The notes: a model not told the origin generated them from the sequence alone. A stretch of 64,000 nucleotides of DNA from M3007 sp046329435 (GCA_046329435.1 JAXLUR010000001.1:372001-436000), one strand, 5' to 3'. Shown: positions 1 to 9,695, counted from the first letter of the stretch. Translations and numbers: made by a program.

Positions 1-1
1 T

Positions 2-475
2 TTCACTCCGAATGGTCAGCCTGATCCCTCCTTTGCCGTGCAAGGCCGGGCTGTTACTCCTCTGCCCTATCTGGATATTTACAACAGCCGCCTGTTTCAG
101 TACCCGACAGGAAAAATCACCCTTGTTTGCACCAGTTCCGATACCTATATCGATTCTGTCGATCGGGTTCTGCTGCTCCGTTACCACACCGATTACAGTG
201 ATGCCGTACAGGACCCGACAGCTTTGGCTGGCATGACGGTGCAAATTGTACCCAATCCTGCGTATGACCGGTTTGCCGTTTGCGCTGTTGAATCTGTCAG
301 CGGATGGTTCACGTTATACCGTGCCGACGGGGCTCCCGTTTTCCGGGAAAAACTGGAAAGTTGTACGAGGCAGGAGTTTTCCGTAGCGGCAGTACCTGCA
401 GGGACTTATTTCTGGAAATGGGAGCCTTTTGTAAAGGGCAGGGCCAGGTCGGGCAAGGTAGTGGTGCAGCATTAG
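2..475 (+). CDS. C-terminal fragment of a T9SS-sorted secreted protein
   Basis: The frame is open to the left edge of the window, so only the last 157 residues are visible and the real start lies upstream. The final ~80 residues have the layout of a T9SS type A sorting domain: a VQIVPNP-type entry (PNPAYDRF), a short beta-strand block (WFTLYRADGAPVF), a VPAGTYFWK turn and a short basic tail ending GKVVVQH. In Bacteroidota this domain directs export through the type IX system and is usually cleaved on the cell surface. The catalytic or binding part of the protein is outside the window, so its function cannot be given. Confidence 0.8.
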   Translation, partial: FTPNGQPDPSFAVQGRAVTPLPYLDIYNSRLFQYPTGKITLVCTSSDTYIDSVDRVLLLRYHTDYSDAVQDPTALAGMTVQIVPNPAYDRFAVCAVESVSGWFTLYRADGAPVFREKLESCTRQEFSVAAVPAGTYFWKWEPFVKGRARSGKVVVQH

Positions 476-510
476 AATGAAGAGGGCGCATTTTCCCGGG
501 AACACATTGA

Positions 511-544
511 TCAGCCGGGTTCTACTTGAATAAAACCCGGCTGA
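511..544. terminator. Hairpin between convergent genes
   Basis: An 11-bp perfect inverted repeat (511-521 with 534-544, core CAGCCGGGTT) with a 12-nt loop lies between the end of the rightward T9SS fragment and the end of the leftward acyltransferase. There is no clean U-tract on either side, so termination is inferred from the position and stem only. Confidence 0.4.
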
Positions 545-599
545 AATGCCCTGAACGGAGCGTCCCCACGACCCCGTCAATTTTGGAGGTGATTGCCGG

Positions 600-1916
600 T
601 CAGTCTGGCTGTTTTTGAAAGAATTTTTCAACAACTACTGCTCTGTCCTTCAAAAGATTTGCTTTCGATGTCGAGTTTTTGGCTTTCGCTGCCATTTGCC
701 ACCGCTTCAGGACATCGCGATAAAACCAGGAGAACCAGCCCAGCAGGGGCAGCAGCAAGACTGCGCCGATAAACCAGGCCCGCAGACTGATTATGGCCGC
801 GATAAAGAGCAAGGGGTAGTAAATCCAGCCGAGGAAATAACCCAGACCGATCTGAACCGTCATCTTGAACTCTCTCTTTTTGACTTTCTTTTTGGAAACC
901 CAATCGGCAGGAATGGAGATGGGCAGGTTTCCGAGCCAGCCCAGGAAAGCAGGCAGGGCGCCAATCACCAGGAAACGCAACCACCAGGCCGAAGCCCATT
1001 GAGGATTTTTCAATCCCTCGTCTTCAATGCCTGCCGATTTCAATGCCGCGAAATAGTGTTTCGTTTCTTTGTTGAGCTGTTCTTTTTGATCGGCAGGCAA
1101 GGCATTCAAGCTGTCGAGTACCGCCTTCTCCGCTTCGAAACGATTGCCGTCGTACACCGTGAAAGGCCAGATGGGCTGCGGATGGTCGCTGCGAAACAGG
1201 GTCAGCAGATGCTCCGCCAGCAGGTCGTCAGCCGGGTTTTCTACGTGATAGCACACTTTTTTAAGCGCCAGTTCGATATCCCTGCAAAGCCGTAGCAGGG
1301 TGCCGTTCGGGTCGTTTTGAAAATCAGTCCAGTAGTCGCGAATAAAAATGGGTTGCCCGATATTCATAAAAGCCTCGTCGCGCATACGGTCTCCAAAGGC
1401 ATAGTTGCAGCCGGCAGGGATGATCTGGAGATTTTCGTTGCGTTGGCGCTCATACGCGGCGAAAGCGATGCGCGCAATGCCTTTTTGCACCGTTCGCACC
1501 CGCTTGACCAGTTTGTGCTCGCCTTCCACATATATGGTCACTACCCTCCCCTGTCCGAGTTTGTCGATACAGAATTCAAAAACGCCGTCGTTGCGGTCTT
1601 TTTCATTGTACCCGTCTCGCTTGCGAAACACCGGGAACATGTTGATGCTTTCCAAAAATTTGCGAATCAGGGGTTTGCTGAAGATGTCGCCCCTCGTCAT
1701 GTTATAAATAGGAGGATCGAGGTAAATCGTCAGCAAAAACGGTTCCATGGCAGCGCTGGGGTGATTGGCCGCCAAAAGGACCGGCTGATTGGCCGGTACG
1801 CCATGCCGGTTATTGATGTGTATTTTGCGGAAGGCCATCCAGTGCATGGCATACCCGGCTACTGCCAAAATCGGATACAATTTGCCGGTCGATTGATGTC
1901 GCAGACTTAGTTTCAC
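600..1916 (-). CDS. PlsC-like 1-acylglycerol-phosphate acyltransferase family protein
   Basis: A 438-aa membrane protein of the glycerolipid acyltransferase superfamily. Block I is NHPSAAMEP (residues 51-59). Bacteroidota members of this family usually show an H-x5-D arrangement (NHPNxxxD); here the acidic residue is Glu58. A second conserved block, YVEGEHKLVKR (~129-139), corresponds to the substrate-binding FPEG-type motif. The C-terminal ~130 residues hold hydrophobic segments (around residues 313-335 and 355-405), so the enzyme should sit in the inner membrane and acylate lysophospholipid or a similar lipid. It is transcribed divergently from miaA. The exact substrate is unknown. Confidence 0.8.
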   Translation of the reverse strand: MKLSLRHQSTGKLYPILAVAGYAMHWMAFRKIHINNRHGVPANQPVLLAANHPSAAMEPFLLTIYLDPPIYNMTRGDIFSKPLIRKFLESINMFPVFRKRDGYNEKDRNDGVFEFCIDKLGQGRVVTIYVEGEHKLVKRVRTVQKGIARIAFAAYERQRNENLQIIPAGCNYAFGDRMRDEAFMNIGQPIFIRDYWTDFQNDPNGTLLRLCRDIELALKKVCYHVENPADDLLAEHLLTLFRSDHPQPIWPFTVYDGNRFEAEKAVLDSLNALPADQKEQLNKETKHYFAALKSAGIEDEGLKNPQWASAWWLRFLVIGALPAFLGWLGNLPISIPADWVSKKKVKKREFKMTVQIGLGYFLGWIYYPLLFIAAIISLRAWFIGAVLLLPLLGWFSWFYRDVLKRWQMAAKAKNSTSKANLLKDRAVVVEKFFQKQPD

Positions 1917-2010
1917 AAGAACAACAGGTTGATGATGGCTTCGTCGTTTCTTTGCGCGGCGAAGAAAAGCAGCCTTTTTAAACTCTGCAACTATTCCAGC
2001 CAGAAGGAAG

Positions 2011-2922
2011 ATGAACTACCTGATTGTCATAGGCGGCGCTACGGCTACCGGAAAGTCTGACCTTGCCGTTCGGCTGGCCCGTCAATTCGATACGGCAGTC
2101 TTGTCGGCCGACAGCAGGCAGTTTTATCGCGAGATGAGTATCGGCACTGCCAAGCCGAGCCTGGAAGAGCGCCAGGGGATAACACACTATTTCATTGATT
2201 TTCTGAGTGTTGCAGACGAATATAGCGTAGGCGGTTTCGAACGACAGGCGATCGAGTTGCTCGATCAGCTTTTCCTCAAAAACAAGGTGGTCGTCATGGC
2301 TGGCGGTTCGGGATTATTCATTCGGGCCGTTTGTGAAGGGCTTGATGATTTCCCCGACGTGCCGGGCGCCGTGCGTAAAAAAGTTGAATCAGGTGAACAA
2401 ACAAACGGGATCAGATGGCTTCAGCAGGAACTTGAACGGCTTGATCCCGAGTATTTTACCAGGGTGGACCACAACAACCCTGCCCGCCTACGAAGGGCGC
2501 TCGAAGTGTGCCTCGCTTCTGGGTTGCCTTATTCGCACTTCCTTTCCAGAGAAAAGCCGGTCAGAAACTTTACGTCAATATTCATACAGCTCGATCTGCC
2601 ACGGGCCGAACTTTATTCACGCATCGAGCGACGGGTTGACAACATGGTTGAGCAGGGTCTGGAGGAAGAAGCGCGGCTTTTGCTGCCGTATCGCGACCGA
2701 CCGGCCTTGCACACCGTCGGTTACGAGGAGTTTTTTGACTATTTTGACCAAAAAATCACCCGTGAAGAAGCCATTTTAAAAATAAAACAGCACAGCCGGA
2801 ACTATGCCAAACGCCAGGGGACCTGGTTCAGAAAATATGGACACTGGGCAGTATTTCATCCTGAAGACTGGCCGGGCATACTTCGTTTCGTGCAATTGAA
2901 AATGGAATCGCCGGCCACGTGA
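2011..2922 (+). CDS. miaA: tRNA dimethylallyltransferase MiaA
   Basis: A 303-aa protein of typical MiaA length, catalysing transfer of the dimethylallyl group to N6 of A37 in tRNAs reading UNN codons. The P-loop GGATATGKSD is at residues 8-17. It is followed by SADSRQFYREMSIGTAKPS, the conserved DSRQ/GTAKP region that recognises A37, and by the RLRRALEV helix around residue 160. The ATG at 2011 places the P-loop at the normal distance from the N-terminus. The stop codon lies inside the loop of the terminator hairpin that follows, so the end of the gene and the terminator overlap. Confidence 0.96.
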   Translation: MNYLIVIGGATATGKSDLAVRLARQFDTAVLSADSRQFYREMSIGTAKPSLEERQGITHYFIDFLSVADEYSVGGFERQAIELLDQLFLKNKVVVMAGGSGLFIRAVCEGLDDFPDVPGAVRKKVESGEQTNGIRWLQQELERLDPEYFTRVDHNNPARLRRALEVCLASGLPYSHFLSREKPVRNFTSIFIQLDLPRAELYSRIERRVDNMVEQGLEEEARLLLPYRDRPALHTVGYEEFFDYFDQKITREEAILKIKQHSRNYAKRQGTWFRKYGHWAVFHPEDWPGILRFVQLKMESPAT

Positions 2923-2943
2923 TTTATGTGGCCGGCGATTTTT
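2906..2943. terminator. Rho-independent terminator of miaA
   Basis: A 13-bp perfect stem (2906-2918 with 2928-2940, core CGCCGGCCAC) with a 9-nt loop containing the miaA stop codon, followed by a T-run. The converging haloperoxidase gene ends four bases further on, so the hairpin may serve both directions. Confidence 0.8.
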
Positions 2944-2946
2944 CTG

Positions 2947-5880
2947 TTAGCGCAGGTGCGCCACTTTCATCACGGCCTTCCTGCCGCTCGCAATGTCGAG
3001 CAATTGAATAAAATACAGGCCGGATGCATGGCCTGAAAAGTCGAGGGTTTGAACAGTCTTGCCGCCATTCCATTTGGACTCCTCCACCAGAATGCCGTCG
3101 CCGGCAAAGACACTCAGGATAAATTCGCCTCCCGGGGCGAGGTTTTCGATATTCAGTACATCGCCAAAAGGATTGGGATACACCCTGAACAGGGCGTTGT
3201 CGGGCTCATTCGTATCGATGGTTTCGTCGATCAGTCCGTCGCAATCATTGTCGAGATTATCGATCAGCTCGGGCGCTCCAGGATAAACAAACACATTGTT
3301 GTCGTCGCAATCCAGCCCTGTCACCGTATAACCGGCAGGCGCATTCAGTTCGCAGCTGGATAGCGTAACAGCTTCATTACCAAAAGAATCGCCGTCGGCA
3401 TCAGCATAATAGGTGAACGTTGCCAGGTTTTCATCTGCGATGCCGTTGCAATTGTTGTCCAATCCGTCGCAAACTTCGCTGGCTTGCGGATTCAGTTCGG
3501 GGTCGGAATCGTCGCAGTCCTGATTGTTGTCCACATAGCCGCCCGGAGCCGTCGTCAGGCAGGTGTCCAGTTCGAAGCTGGCATCACCAAAGCCGTCGCC
3601 GTCGAAGTCGCGGAAATAGGCCAGTACGGGCAGATCGTCCACCAGCCCGTTGCAATCGTTGTCGAGGCCGTCACAGATTTCGGCGGCGGCGGGATTGAGT
3701 TGCGGGTTGTTGTCGTTGCAATCGGAATTGTTGTCCACAAAGCCGGCCGGGGCCGTCGTCAGGCAGGTGTCCAGACTGGTTGCTGCCGCATCGCCGAAGC
3801 CGTCGCCGTCCTGATCCACATAGTAGGAATAGGTTGTGAGGTCGTCCACCAGCCCGTCACAGTTGTTGTCGAGGCCGTCGCAAATTTCAAGCGCGCCCGG
3901 GTTGAGCAGCGGATTATGGTCGTCGCAGTCTTCATAGCTGTAATACCCATCGCCATCGGCATCGGGATAATAAATTTCGCGGGCATGGTAGAAAGCATCC
4001 TGTCCGACCTCCATACCGATCAGTCGTCCAGGAATATCGTCCATAGGCGGGTGGATGCCGCCCCAGATACGCGACAGACTGGTCTGGTCGGAGGCGTCGC
4101 GATAGGTGGCCCATTGAAGGGTGACATCGACGCTCGGGCCCTTTTCAAGGCCAAGGAAGTTGCTGTTGGCTGCAACGTGGAATTCGCCGAGCCCGCCGGG
4201 GAAATACTCGCTGCCGGTCACCAGCGTCAGTACTTCGGCAGCAGCCCTCGAATAGGTGGAGTGGCCGGAGATATAGCCCGGGAAAGGCGGCGTTACGAAG
4301 GTTTTGCGCTGAAAAGGCCACCAGTTATCGGCCAGAATCCAGCCAACTCCAGCGGTTTCGGTAGTCGGGTCGGTAATGGTTTGCGGGCCGCGCCAGGTGT
4401 ACAATTTGATCTTTCCAACGTTGAAGTTGGCAAAGCCTGCCAGCGGGTCGCCCGGTTCGATCAATTCGATCAGTCCGGGTCGCAGGGTAATGCCGGCAGG
4501 ATCGAAGGAGGGCAATTCCGGGTCGCTGCTCTGGCCTTTGCCGGCCATGTAGCGAAGCGCCGATACGGGGCGAACGCCGTCGTACCAGCCTTTGGCGCCC
4601 CATGCGCTGATGGCGGCATCGTGAACCGCGCCACCCAGTGCAAAGTAGGCTTTCACATCCCACTCCAGGTCGGGCAGAATGGGGCCTTTGCCATTGAATC
4701 TTTTTTCAAAACCAGGCTGGTCCATCACATAATTCAGGATGGCGTACCAGTGCCCGGGGGGTGTTTCGGAGTTCGGGCCATCAGCCCAGAACTGGGCCAA
4801 AACGCGGGTGTAATCACCGCGCGGCACGATTTGCGGTTCATAAGGCTGGCCGGTGATCGGGTTCATTACGCGGCCCGGGCTGTGGTCGCCGCCGTTTTCA
4901 AAATCATAAAAATCATGAAGTTCGGCCAGCGAGTGCGGGTAACTTTGGTTGTTGCCAAAACCACGTGGGGAAATGTCCCACATGACACTGTCGTCGGGCG
5001 TCAGGTGTGCGCCCCAGGCCGACACCAGTTCAAAATTCCAGCGGTATTCATCCGACAGGCCACCGCCGTCGGCGGTATCCAGTGTGGGGAATGGGCCGGG
5101 GTCGTGGTAAACGTAGTACGTGTTGCCATTGCGCTGGTAGGTGGTGCGGTCGGCTTCGGTCATGGCAAACGGCGCCACATTGCCCCATTCCGGGCTTTGA
5201 GCCACTTGCACGGAAGGGATCGGATTGCCGTTCTGGTCGATGGCTGTGCTCAGTTCAAGTGGCTGCCAGCGATTGGGGTCCAGAATATTCGGGTTGCCCG
5301 GCATTTCCATTTTTAAAGGCGGATTGACCGGGTAATAGTACTGGCTGCTGTAATTGTATTGCTGGTTGGAACCATCCTGGTACCCCATAAGAATGATGCA
5401 GGCGCCCAGGTAGTTGCCAAGGGCGGCGGGGTTGCCGGAAGCATAGTCAACACTGTTATAACTGATGTCATAGCCCAGGGAAGTCATCAAATTGTCGTAC
5501 CGGGTGAGGGCATTGAAAGCATTGGGCGAGCCGATAAATCTGTTGCGCAATACGCGGTAGGCAGCGTAGCTCATGGCCATTTCGCGGGCGGCTTCAATAT
5601 CGGCAGGGACGGGAACGCCGGTAAACTCGCAGGTGTAGCCGCCAACCGTTTTGCCCAGCAGATAGGTTTGCGCTACGGTATCGTATGCTGCCCAGGCATC
5701 GTACAAGGCCAGGGAAACATGGAACAAATTGCGGGCATGAACGGGCGGGCGGGCAAAATCCTCGCGGATGGATTGTATCAATGCTTCGTTCCAAAGCCTG
5801 GCTACCGACTGGGACTGCAGGCTTCCGGCCGATACCATGAACAACAAAGAAAAGGTCAGGACACGGAAAGTTATTGTCAT
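2947..5880 (-). CDS. Secreted vanadium-haloperoxidase-like protein with MopE repeats and T9SS tail
   Basis: A 977-aa secreted protein. Residues 1-24 are a signal peptide. Residues ~25-640 are a PAP2/vanadium haloperoxidase fold with the three phosphate/vanadate-pocket motifs: AKGWYDGVRP (~425), GYISGHSTYS (~535) and SRIWGGIHPPMDD (~598). Four calcium-binding-like MopE modules follow (D-x-DGDGxG plus CDGLDNNCDGLxDD, ~638-890), then a T9SS sorting domain beginning YPNPFGDVLNI (~900-977). It may be a haloperoxidase or an acid phosphatase on the cell surface; sequence alone cannot separate these. Transcription converges with miaA. Confidence 0.88.
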   Translation of the reverse strand: MTITFRVLTFSLLFMVSAGSLQSQSVARLWNEALIQSIREDFARPPVHARNLFHVSLALYDAWAAYDTVAQTYLLGKTVGGYTCEFTGVPVPADIEAAREMAMSYAAYRVLRNRFIGSPNAFNALTRYDNLMTSLGYDISYNSVDYASGNPAALGNYLGACIILMGYQDGSNQQYNYSSQYYYPVNPPLKMEMPGNPNILDPNRWQPLELSTAIDQNGNPIPSVQVAQSPEWGNVAPFAMTEADRTTYQRNGNTYYVYHDPGPFPTLDTADGGGLSDEYRWNFELVSAWGAHLTPDDSVMWDISPRGFGNNQSYPHSLAELHDFYDFENGGDHSPGRVMNPITGQPYEPQIVPRGDYTRVLAQFWADGPNSETPPGHWYAILNYVMDQPGFEKRFNGKGPILPDLEWDVKAYFALGGAVHDAAISAWGAKGWYDGVRPVSALRYMAGKGQSSDPELPSFDPAGITLRPGLIELIEPGDPLAGFANFNVGKIKLYTWRGPQTITDPTTETAGVGWILADNWWPFQRKTFVTPPFPGYISGHSTYSRAAAEVLTLVTGSEYFPGGLGEFHVAANSNFLGLEKGPSVDVTLQWATYRDASDQTSLSRIWGGIHPPMDDIPGRLIGMEVGQDAFYHAREIYYPDADGDGYYSYEDCDDHNPLLNPGALEICDGLDNNCDGLVDDLTTYSYYVDQDGDGFGDAAATSLDTCLTTAPAGFVDNNSDCNDNNPQLNPAAAEICDGLDNDCNGLVDDLPVLAYFRDFDGDGFGDASFELDTCLTTAPGGYVDNNQDCDDSDPELNPQASEVCDGLDNNCNGIADENLATFTYYADADGDSFGNEAVTLSSCELNAPAGYTVTGLDCDDNNVFVYPGAPELIDNLDNDCDGLIDETIDTNEPDNALFRVYPNPFGDVLNIENLAPGGEFILSVFAGDGILVEESKWNGGKTVQTLDFSGHASGLYFIQLLDIASGRKAVMKVAHLR
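3222..3969 (-). repeat. Four tandem MopE-type (DGDG...CDGLDNNCDG) coding repeats
   Basis: Four ~60-residue modules with about 200-bp periodicity inside the haloperoxidase gene. Modules two and three share an exact 23-bp DNA match (3548-3570 and 3752-3774) 204 bp apart, so recent duplication or conversion between modules is likely. The repeat is coding, with Asp/Asn-rich metal-binding loops and paired cysteines. Confidence 0.8.
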
Positions 5881-5987
5881 AAAGAGCAGTATTTACGCCC
5901 GTCGAGCAACAGACAGGCAAGGATGAAGCGGTAAAACTACTCCGAACACCCCACAAAGACTCCTTAGAAATTACTTAAAACGCCGAG

Positions 5988-7415
5988 CTAACCCTGCACC
6001 TGGCGGGGGGCAAGCCCCAGTTTTTTCCCTTCTTCGACCATGCGGGCAAATGCCGGCTCGAACTCATTGGGGATCTCGCCGTCCAGTATGGCTTCGCGGA
6101 TGGCAGTCTTGATAACGCCTACCGATCTGGAGGGCCCTATTCCGAAGGTTTCCATGATCAGTTCGCCTGTAATCGGCGGCTGCCAGAGTCTGAGCCGATC
6201 GGCTTCCCCGACTTCTCCCATGCGCAGTTTCAGCAATTCGTAACCTTCGAGAAAACGAACCATTTTGCGCGGGTTTTTGGTTGTAATATCCGATTCGCAC
6301 AGCAGCATCAGGTCTTCGATATCCGGACCTGCATCGAAAAGCAAACGGCGCACGGCGCTGTCGGTCACCTGTTCTTTGGTCAGGCTGATCGGCCGCAGGT
6401 GCATGCGGATCATTTTTTGGACGTATTCCAGTTCGGCGCCCAGGGGCAGGCGCAGGTTTCTGAAAATACGGGCAGCCATAGTAGCGCCAAGCCACTCGTG
6501 GCCGTGAAAGGTCCAGCCAGATTCCGGGTCGTATTTTTTAGTCGGCGGCTTGGCAATGTCGTGCAAAAGAGCCGCCCACCGGAGCCAAATCTTCGGGCTG
6601 CGCCGGCAAAGGTTGTCGAGTACTTCGAGCGTATGGTAAAAGTTGTCCTTGTGGCCGCGCCCGTCGCGATCTTCCACGCCCTGCAATGCAGCCAGTTCGG
6701 GCATAATCAGTTGTAGCAGCCCGGTATTGAAAAGCAGGTTGAAGCCAATCGAGGGTTTGGGGGCCAGCAGGATTTTTTCCAGTTCTCCGGCAATCCTTTC
6801 TTTTGAAATAATGTGGATGCGGGAGCGGTTTTGGGCAATACCTTCAAGCGTATTGGGGTCGATTGCGAAACCGAGCTGGGTGGAAAACCGTATGGCACGC
6901 AGCATGCGCAAGGGATCGTCGGAAAAGGTTTTCCCTGGCTCGAGGGGTGTTTTGAGGACCTTTTCTTCGAGGTGCTGAAGGCCGCCGAAGGGGTCGAGGA
7001 TAAGCCCGAAATCTTCTTCCGAAAGGCTGACAGCCAGAGCGTTGATCGTAAAATCGCGGCGGTTTTGATCGTCTTCCAGGGAGCCGCTTTCCACATCGGG
7101 TTTTCGGCTGTCGTGGCGATAACTTTCTTTCCGGGCGCCGACGAACTCGATCTCGAAGTCTTCATAGCGAAGCATGGCGGTGCCGAAGCGGGAGTAAACG
7201 GCGACTTTCGGGCGGGGATAAAGGTAGGAGGCGACGTTTTCAGCCAGCCGGATGCCATCGCCCACACACACGATATCGATGTCTTTGCAGGGCCGCCCGA
7301 GCAGCCGGTCGCGCACGTAGCCGCCCACGACAAAAGCCGGCACGCCCATTTTGCGCGCAGTTTGGCCGATCAGTTCGAAAAGCCTGCGTTCTTCCGGAAA
7401 GATGTTGAAAATCAT
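5988..7415 (-). CDS. cca: CCA tRNA nucleotidyltransferase / poly(A) polymerase family protein with HD domain
   Basis: A class II nucleotidyltransferase of 475 aa. The N-terminus has GGYVRDRLLGRPCKDIDIV, the catalytic G-G-x-VRD...DxD block, then RRDFTINALA and DDPLRMLRAIRFS (the RRD and ERxRxE-like regions). A C-terminal HD phosphohydrolase domain shows LLHDIAKP and HGHEWLG. It should add or repair the tRNA 3' CCA end. The frame is open upstream to 7463, overlapping dusB, but the ATG at 7415 starts just before the conserved fold (MIFNIFPEERRLFEL) and leaves a 31-bp gap to dusB. Both are tRNA-processing genes and probably form one operon. Confidence 0.92.
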   Translation of the reverse strand: MIFNIFPEERRLFELIGQTARKMGVPAFVVGGYVRDRLLGRPCKDIDIVCVGDGIRLAENVASYLYPRPKVAVYSRFGTAMLRYEDFEIEFVGARKESYRHDSRKPDVESGSLEDDQNRRDFTINALAVSLSEEDFGLILDPFGGLQHLEEKVLKTPLEPGKTFSDDPLRMLRAIRFSTQLGFAIDPNTLEGIAQNRSRIHIISKERIAGELEKILLAPKPSIGFNLLFNTGLLQLIMPELAALQGVEDRDGRGHKDNFYHTLEVLDNLCRRSPKIWLRWAALLHDIAKPPTKKYDPESGWTFHGHEWLGATMAARIFRNLRLPLGAELEYVQKMIRMHLRPISLTKEQVTDSAVRRLLFDAGPDIEDLMLLCESDITTKNPRKMVRFLEGYELLKLRMGEVGEADRLRLWQPPITGELIMETFGIGPSRSVGVIKTAIREAILDGEIPNEFEPAFARMVEEGKKLGLAPRQVQG

Positions 7416-7446
7416 GGATGTTGAATCGTTCGGGCGCCCAGGGCTG

Positions 7447-8454
7447 TTATCCGGCGGGCTCAAGAGTAAAATCCGCGTGGCTGTACGTTTCCTCGATTTC
7501 GTCGAGAATGCCGAATAACACCTCGGGCTCCATTTCTGTTACCAGACGCGCGCGGAAAGTTTTGATATGCGGCAAATCGCGGAAATAGGGGGCGTAATGC
7601 CTGCGCATTTCCAGCACACCGAGTTTTGGGCCCTTCCACTCCAGGCTGTCGCGCAAATGCCGCCGGGCCGCTTCGACGCGTTCGCTGACGGTTGGCGGGT
7701 CGAGCAGTTCACCCGTGGCAAAATAATGTTTGATCTCGCGAAAAACCCAGGGATAACCAATGCTTGCACGGCCGATCATGATGCCGTCAACGCCGTATTT
7801 GCGCCGGTAATCAAGCGCTTTTACCGGATTGTCAACATCTCCGTTGCCAAATATGGGGATGGTGATACGCGGATTGTCTTTCACTCGCGCGATCCACGAC
7901 CAGTCGGCTTCGCCCTTGTACATCTGCTGACGGGTTCGCGCATGAATCGTAAGCGCCTGAATACCAACATCCTGCAAGCGCTCTGCCACTTCAAGGATAT
8001 TGATACTGCCGGTATCCCAGCCCAGGCGGGTTTTGACGGTCACCGGTCGTTTGGTGCTTTTGACGACGGCTTCTGTGAGCCGAACCATGTGCGGCACGTC
8101 GCGCAGCAAACCGGCGCCTGCCAGCCGGCAAGCCACTTTGGCTACCGGGCAACCGAAATTGATGTCGATCACATCCGGGTTTTTCGCTTCGATGATTTCG
8201 GCCGCCTCGATCATGTTTTCGAGCTGACCGCCAAAGTATTGAATTCCGATGGGGCGCTCGTAATCGAAAATATCCAGCTTTTGAAAGGTGTTCTTGGCTT
8301 CGTGCACGAGGCCGTCGGCGCTAATGAACTCCGTGTAAACCATGTCCGCGCCTTGCTCCTTGCACAACTTGCGGAAAGGCGGATCACTCACATCTTCCAT
8401 CGGAGCGAGCAAGAGTGGAAATTCTCCCAATTCAACCGGGCCTATTCTGACCAT
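7447..8454 (-). CDS. dusB: tRNA-dihydrouridine synthase (DusB type)
   Basis: A 335-aa FMN-dependent TIM-barrel enzyme reducing uridine to dihydrouridine in the tRNA D-loop. Visible motifs are LAPMEDVSDPPFR (FMN site, ~16-28), DINFGCPVAKV with catalytic Cys102, VKTRLGWD, the IHARTRQQMYKG block and the GIMIGRASIGYPWVF phosphate-binding loop. Length is normal for the DusB branch. It lies upstream of and is co-directional with the CCA transferase, and divergent from the peroxidase gene at 8556. Confidence 0.95.
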   Translation of the reverse strand: MVRIGPVELGEFPLLLAPMEDVSDPPFRKLCKEQGADMVYTEFISADGLVHEAKNTFQKLDIFDYERPIGIQYFGGQLENMIEAAEIIEAKNPDVIDINFGCPVAKVACRLAGAGLLRDVPHMVRLTEAVVKSTKRPVTVKTRLGWDTGSINILEVAERLQDVGIQALTIHARTRQQMYKGEADWSWIARVKDNPRITIPIFGNGDVDNPVKALDYRRKYGVDGIMIGRASIGYPWVFREIKHYFATGELLDPPTVSERVEAARRHLRDSLEWKGPKLGVLEMRRHYAPYFRDLPHIKTFRARLVTEMEPEVLFGILDEIEETYSHADFTLEPAG

Positions 8455-8555
8455 TTTTATCGTATTTCGCCGCGAAGATACTGCTTTCTGCCAGATTGAA
8501 GGGGGCTACCCCACTGGACGGCAGACGGATTCATTCGCAAAACGCACTTTTTTTG

Positions 8556-9617
8556 ATGTTTTTCAGGGTTTCTATTCCGGTCAGCCTTTTACTCGTCGCC
8601 TTATTGACACAATGCAAAGACGGCGCATCGCCCGACGAGCCGATTTCGCCTACGCCATACAGCCTGCACATTCCGGCCGGTATGCCTGCCATGGATATCC
8701 CGGCCGGCAATCCGCTGAGCGTAGAAGGGATTGCCCTCGGCCGCAAACTGTTTTACGATCCCATCCTGAGCGCCGACAGCACGCAGGCCTGCGCCGCCTG
8801 CCATCGGCAAAACTGGGCATTCGTGGATTCGAGCCTGCAGTTCAGCATCGGCATCACGGGCGCAAAAGGTACGAGAAACGCCATGCCGCTGTTCAATCTG
8901 GGCTGGCAAGACAATTTCTTTTGGGATGGCGGCGCTGCCGATCTCGAAAGCCAGGTATTGGGCCCCATTACCAACCCTTTGGAAATGAATGAGTTGTTGA
9001 GTAATGTTGCCATAAAACTCAATCGCCATCCCGAATACCCGGCCTTGTTTCGCGTCGCCTTCGGCTTGAGCGACACTGCATCGGTGACCATTCCGATGTT
9101 GATGCGCGCCATTGCGCAATTCGAGCGATCGATCATCAGCGCCGACAGCCGATACGATCGCTGGAAGCGCGGCGAGGCAAGCCTCAGCGACCAGGAACTG
9201 CGCGGCCTTGCCCTGTTTGAAAACCCGGAAAAAGGCGATTGCAACCACTGCCATGTTACCGGCAGCACGTTTTCGGATTTTGTTTTTCGAAACAATGGCC
9301 TCGACAGCATAGGAAGCGATCCTGGGCGGTACAGAATTACCCTGCTGGAAAGCGACCGGGGAAAATTCAAGACGCCGAGTTTGCGCAACATTGGGCTGAC
9401 CGCCCCGTACATGCACGACGGCCGTTTCCAAACCCTGGAAGAAGTGCTGGATTTCTACAATACCGGGTTTAAAGACTCCCCTACCCTTGATCCCAACCTC
9501 AAGCACGCGGTGAAGGGCCGTTTGAGCGCCCAGGATAAGGCCGATCTGATTGCTTTTTTAAAAACACTCGACGATCCGGGCCTGCTGAGCAATCCCGCTT
9601 TTGAAAAGCCCCGTTGA
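8556..9617 (+). CDS. Di-heme cytochrome c peroxidase-like lipoprotein
   Basis: A 353-aa periplasmic protein with a lipoprotein signal (LLVALLTQC lipobox). It has two c-type haem sites: CAACH in the first domain and CNHCH in the second, with MHDGRF near the second haem, as in the CcpA/MauG superfamily. It should reduce hydrogen peroxide with electrons from a small cytochrome. The ATG at 8556 is chosen because it begins the lipoprotein signal; the frame is open upstream to a TTG at 8496 but that stretch is not signal-like. A NicO-like membrane protein follows 78 bp later. Confidence 0.92.
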   Translation: MFFRVSIPVSLLLVALLTQCKDGASPDEPISPTPYSLHIPAGMPAMDIPAGNPLSVEGIALGRKLFYDPILSADSTQACAACHRQNWAFVDSSLQFSIGITGAKGTRNAMPLFNLGWQDNFFWDGGAADLESQVLGPITNPLEMNELLSNVAIKLNRHPEYPALFRVAFGLSDTASVTIPMLMRAIAQFERSIISADSRYDRWKRGEASLSDQELRGLALFENPEKGDCNHCHVTGSTFSDFVFRNNGLDSIGSDPGRYRITLLESDRGKFKTPSLRNIGLTAPYMHDGRFQTLEEVLDFYNTGFKDSPTLDPNLKHAVKGRLSAQDKADLIAFLKTLDDPGLLSNPAFEKPR

Positions 9618-9695
9618 AATGTGCAACCATACGGCCGCTTGTCCGTTATTTGCACCCTTTCAATTGCCCCAATTACCCTGTAAAATCGATATGAC

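Noticed and set aside
3222..3969. Repeat array taken at first sight for CRISPR-like spacing
   Set aside because: It is a coding repeat (MopE modules, ~200-bp period), without short identical repeats and unique spacers.
3484..5316. A 610-codon open frame opposite the haloperoxidase gene
   Set aside because: It is antisense to a clear gene with signal peptide, active-site motifs and sorting domain; its Val/Ala/Gly-rich translation shows no domain, as expected for the complement of GC-rich coding DNA.
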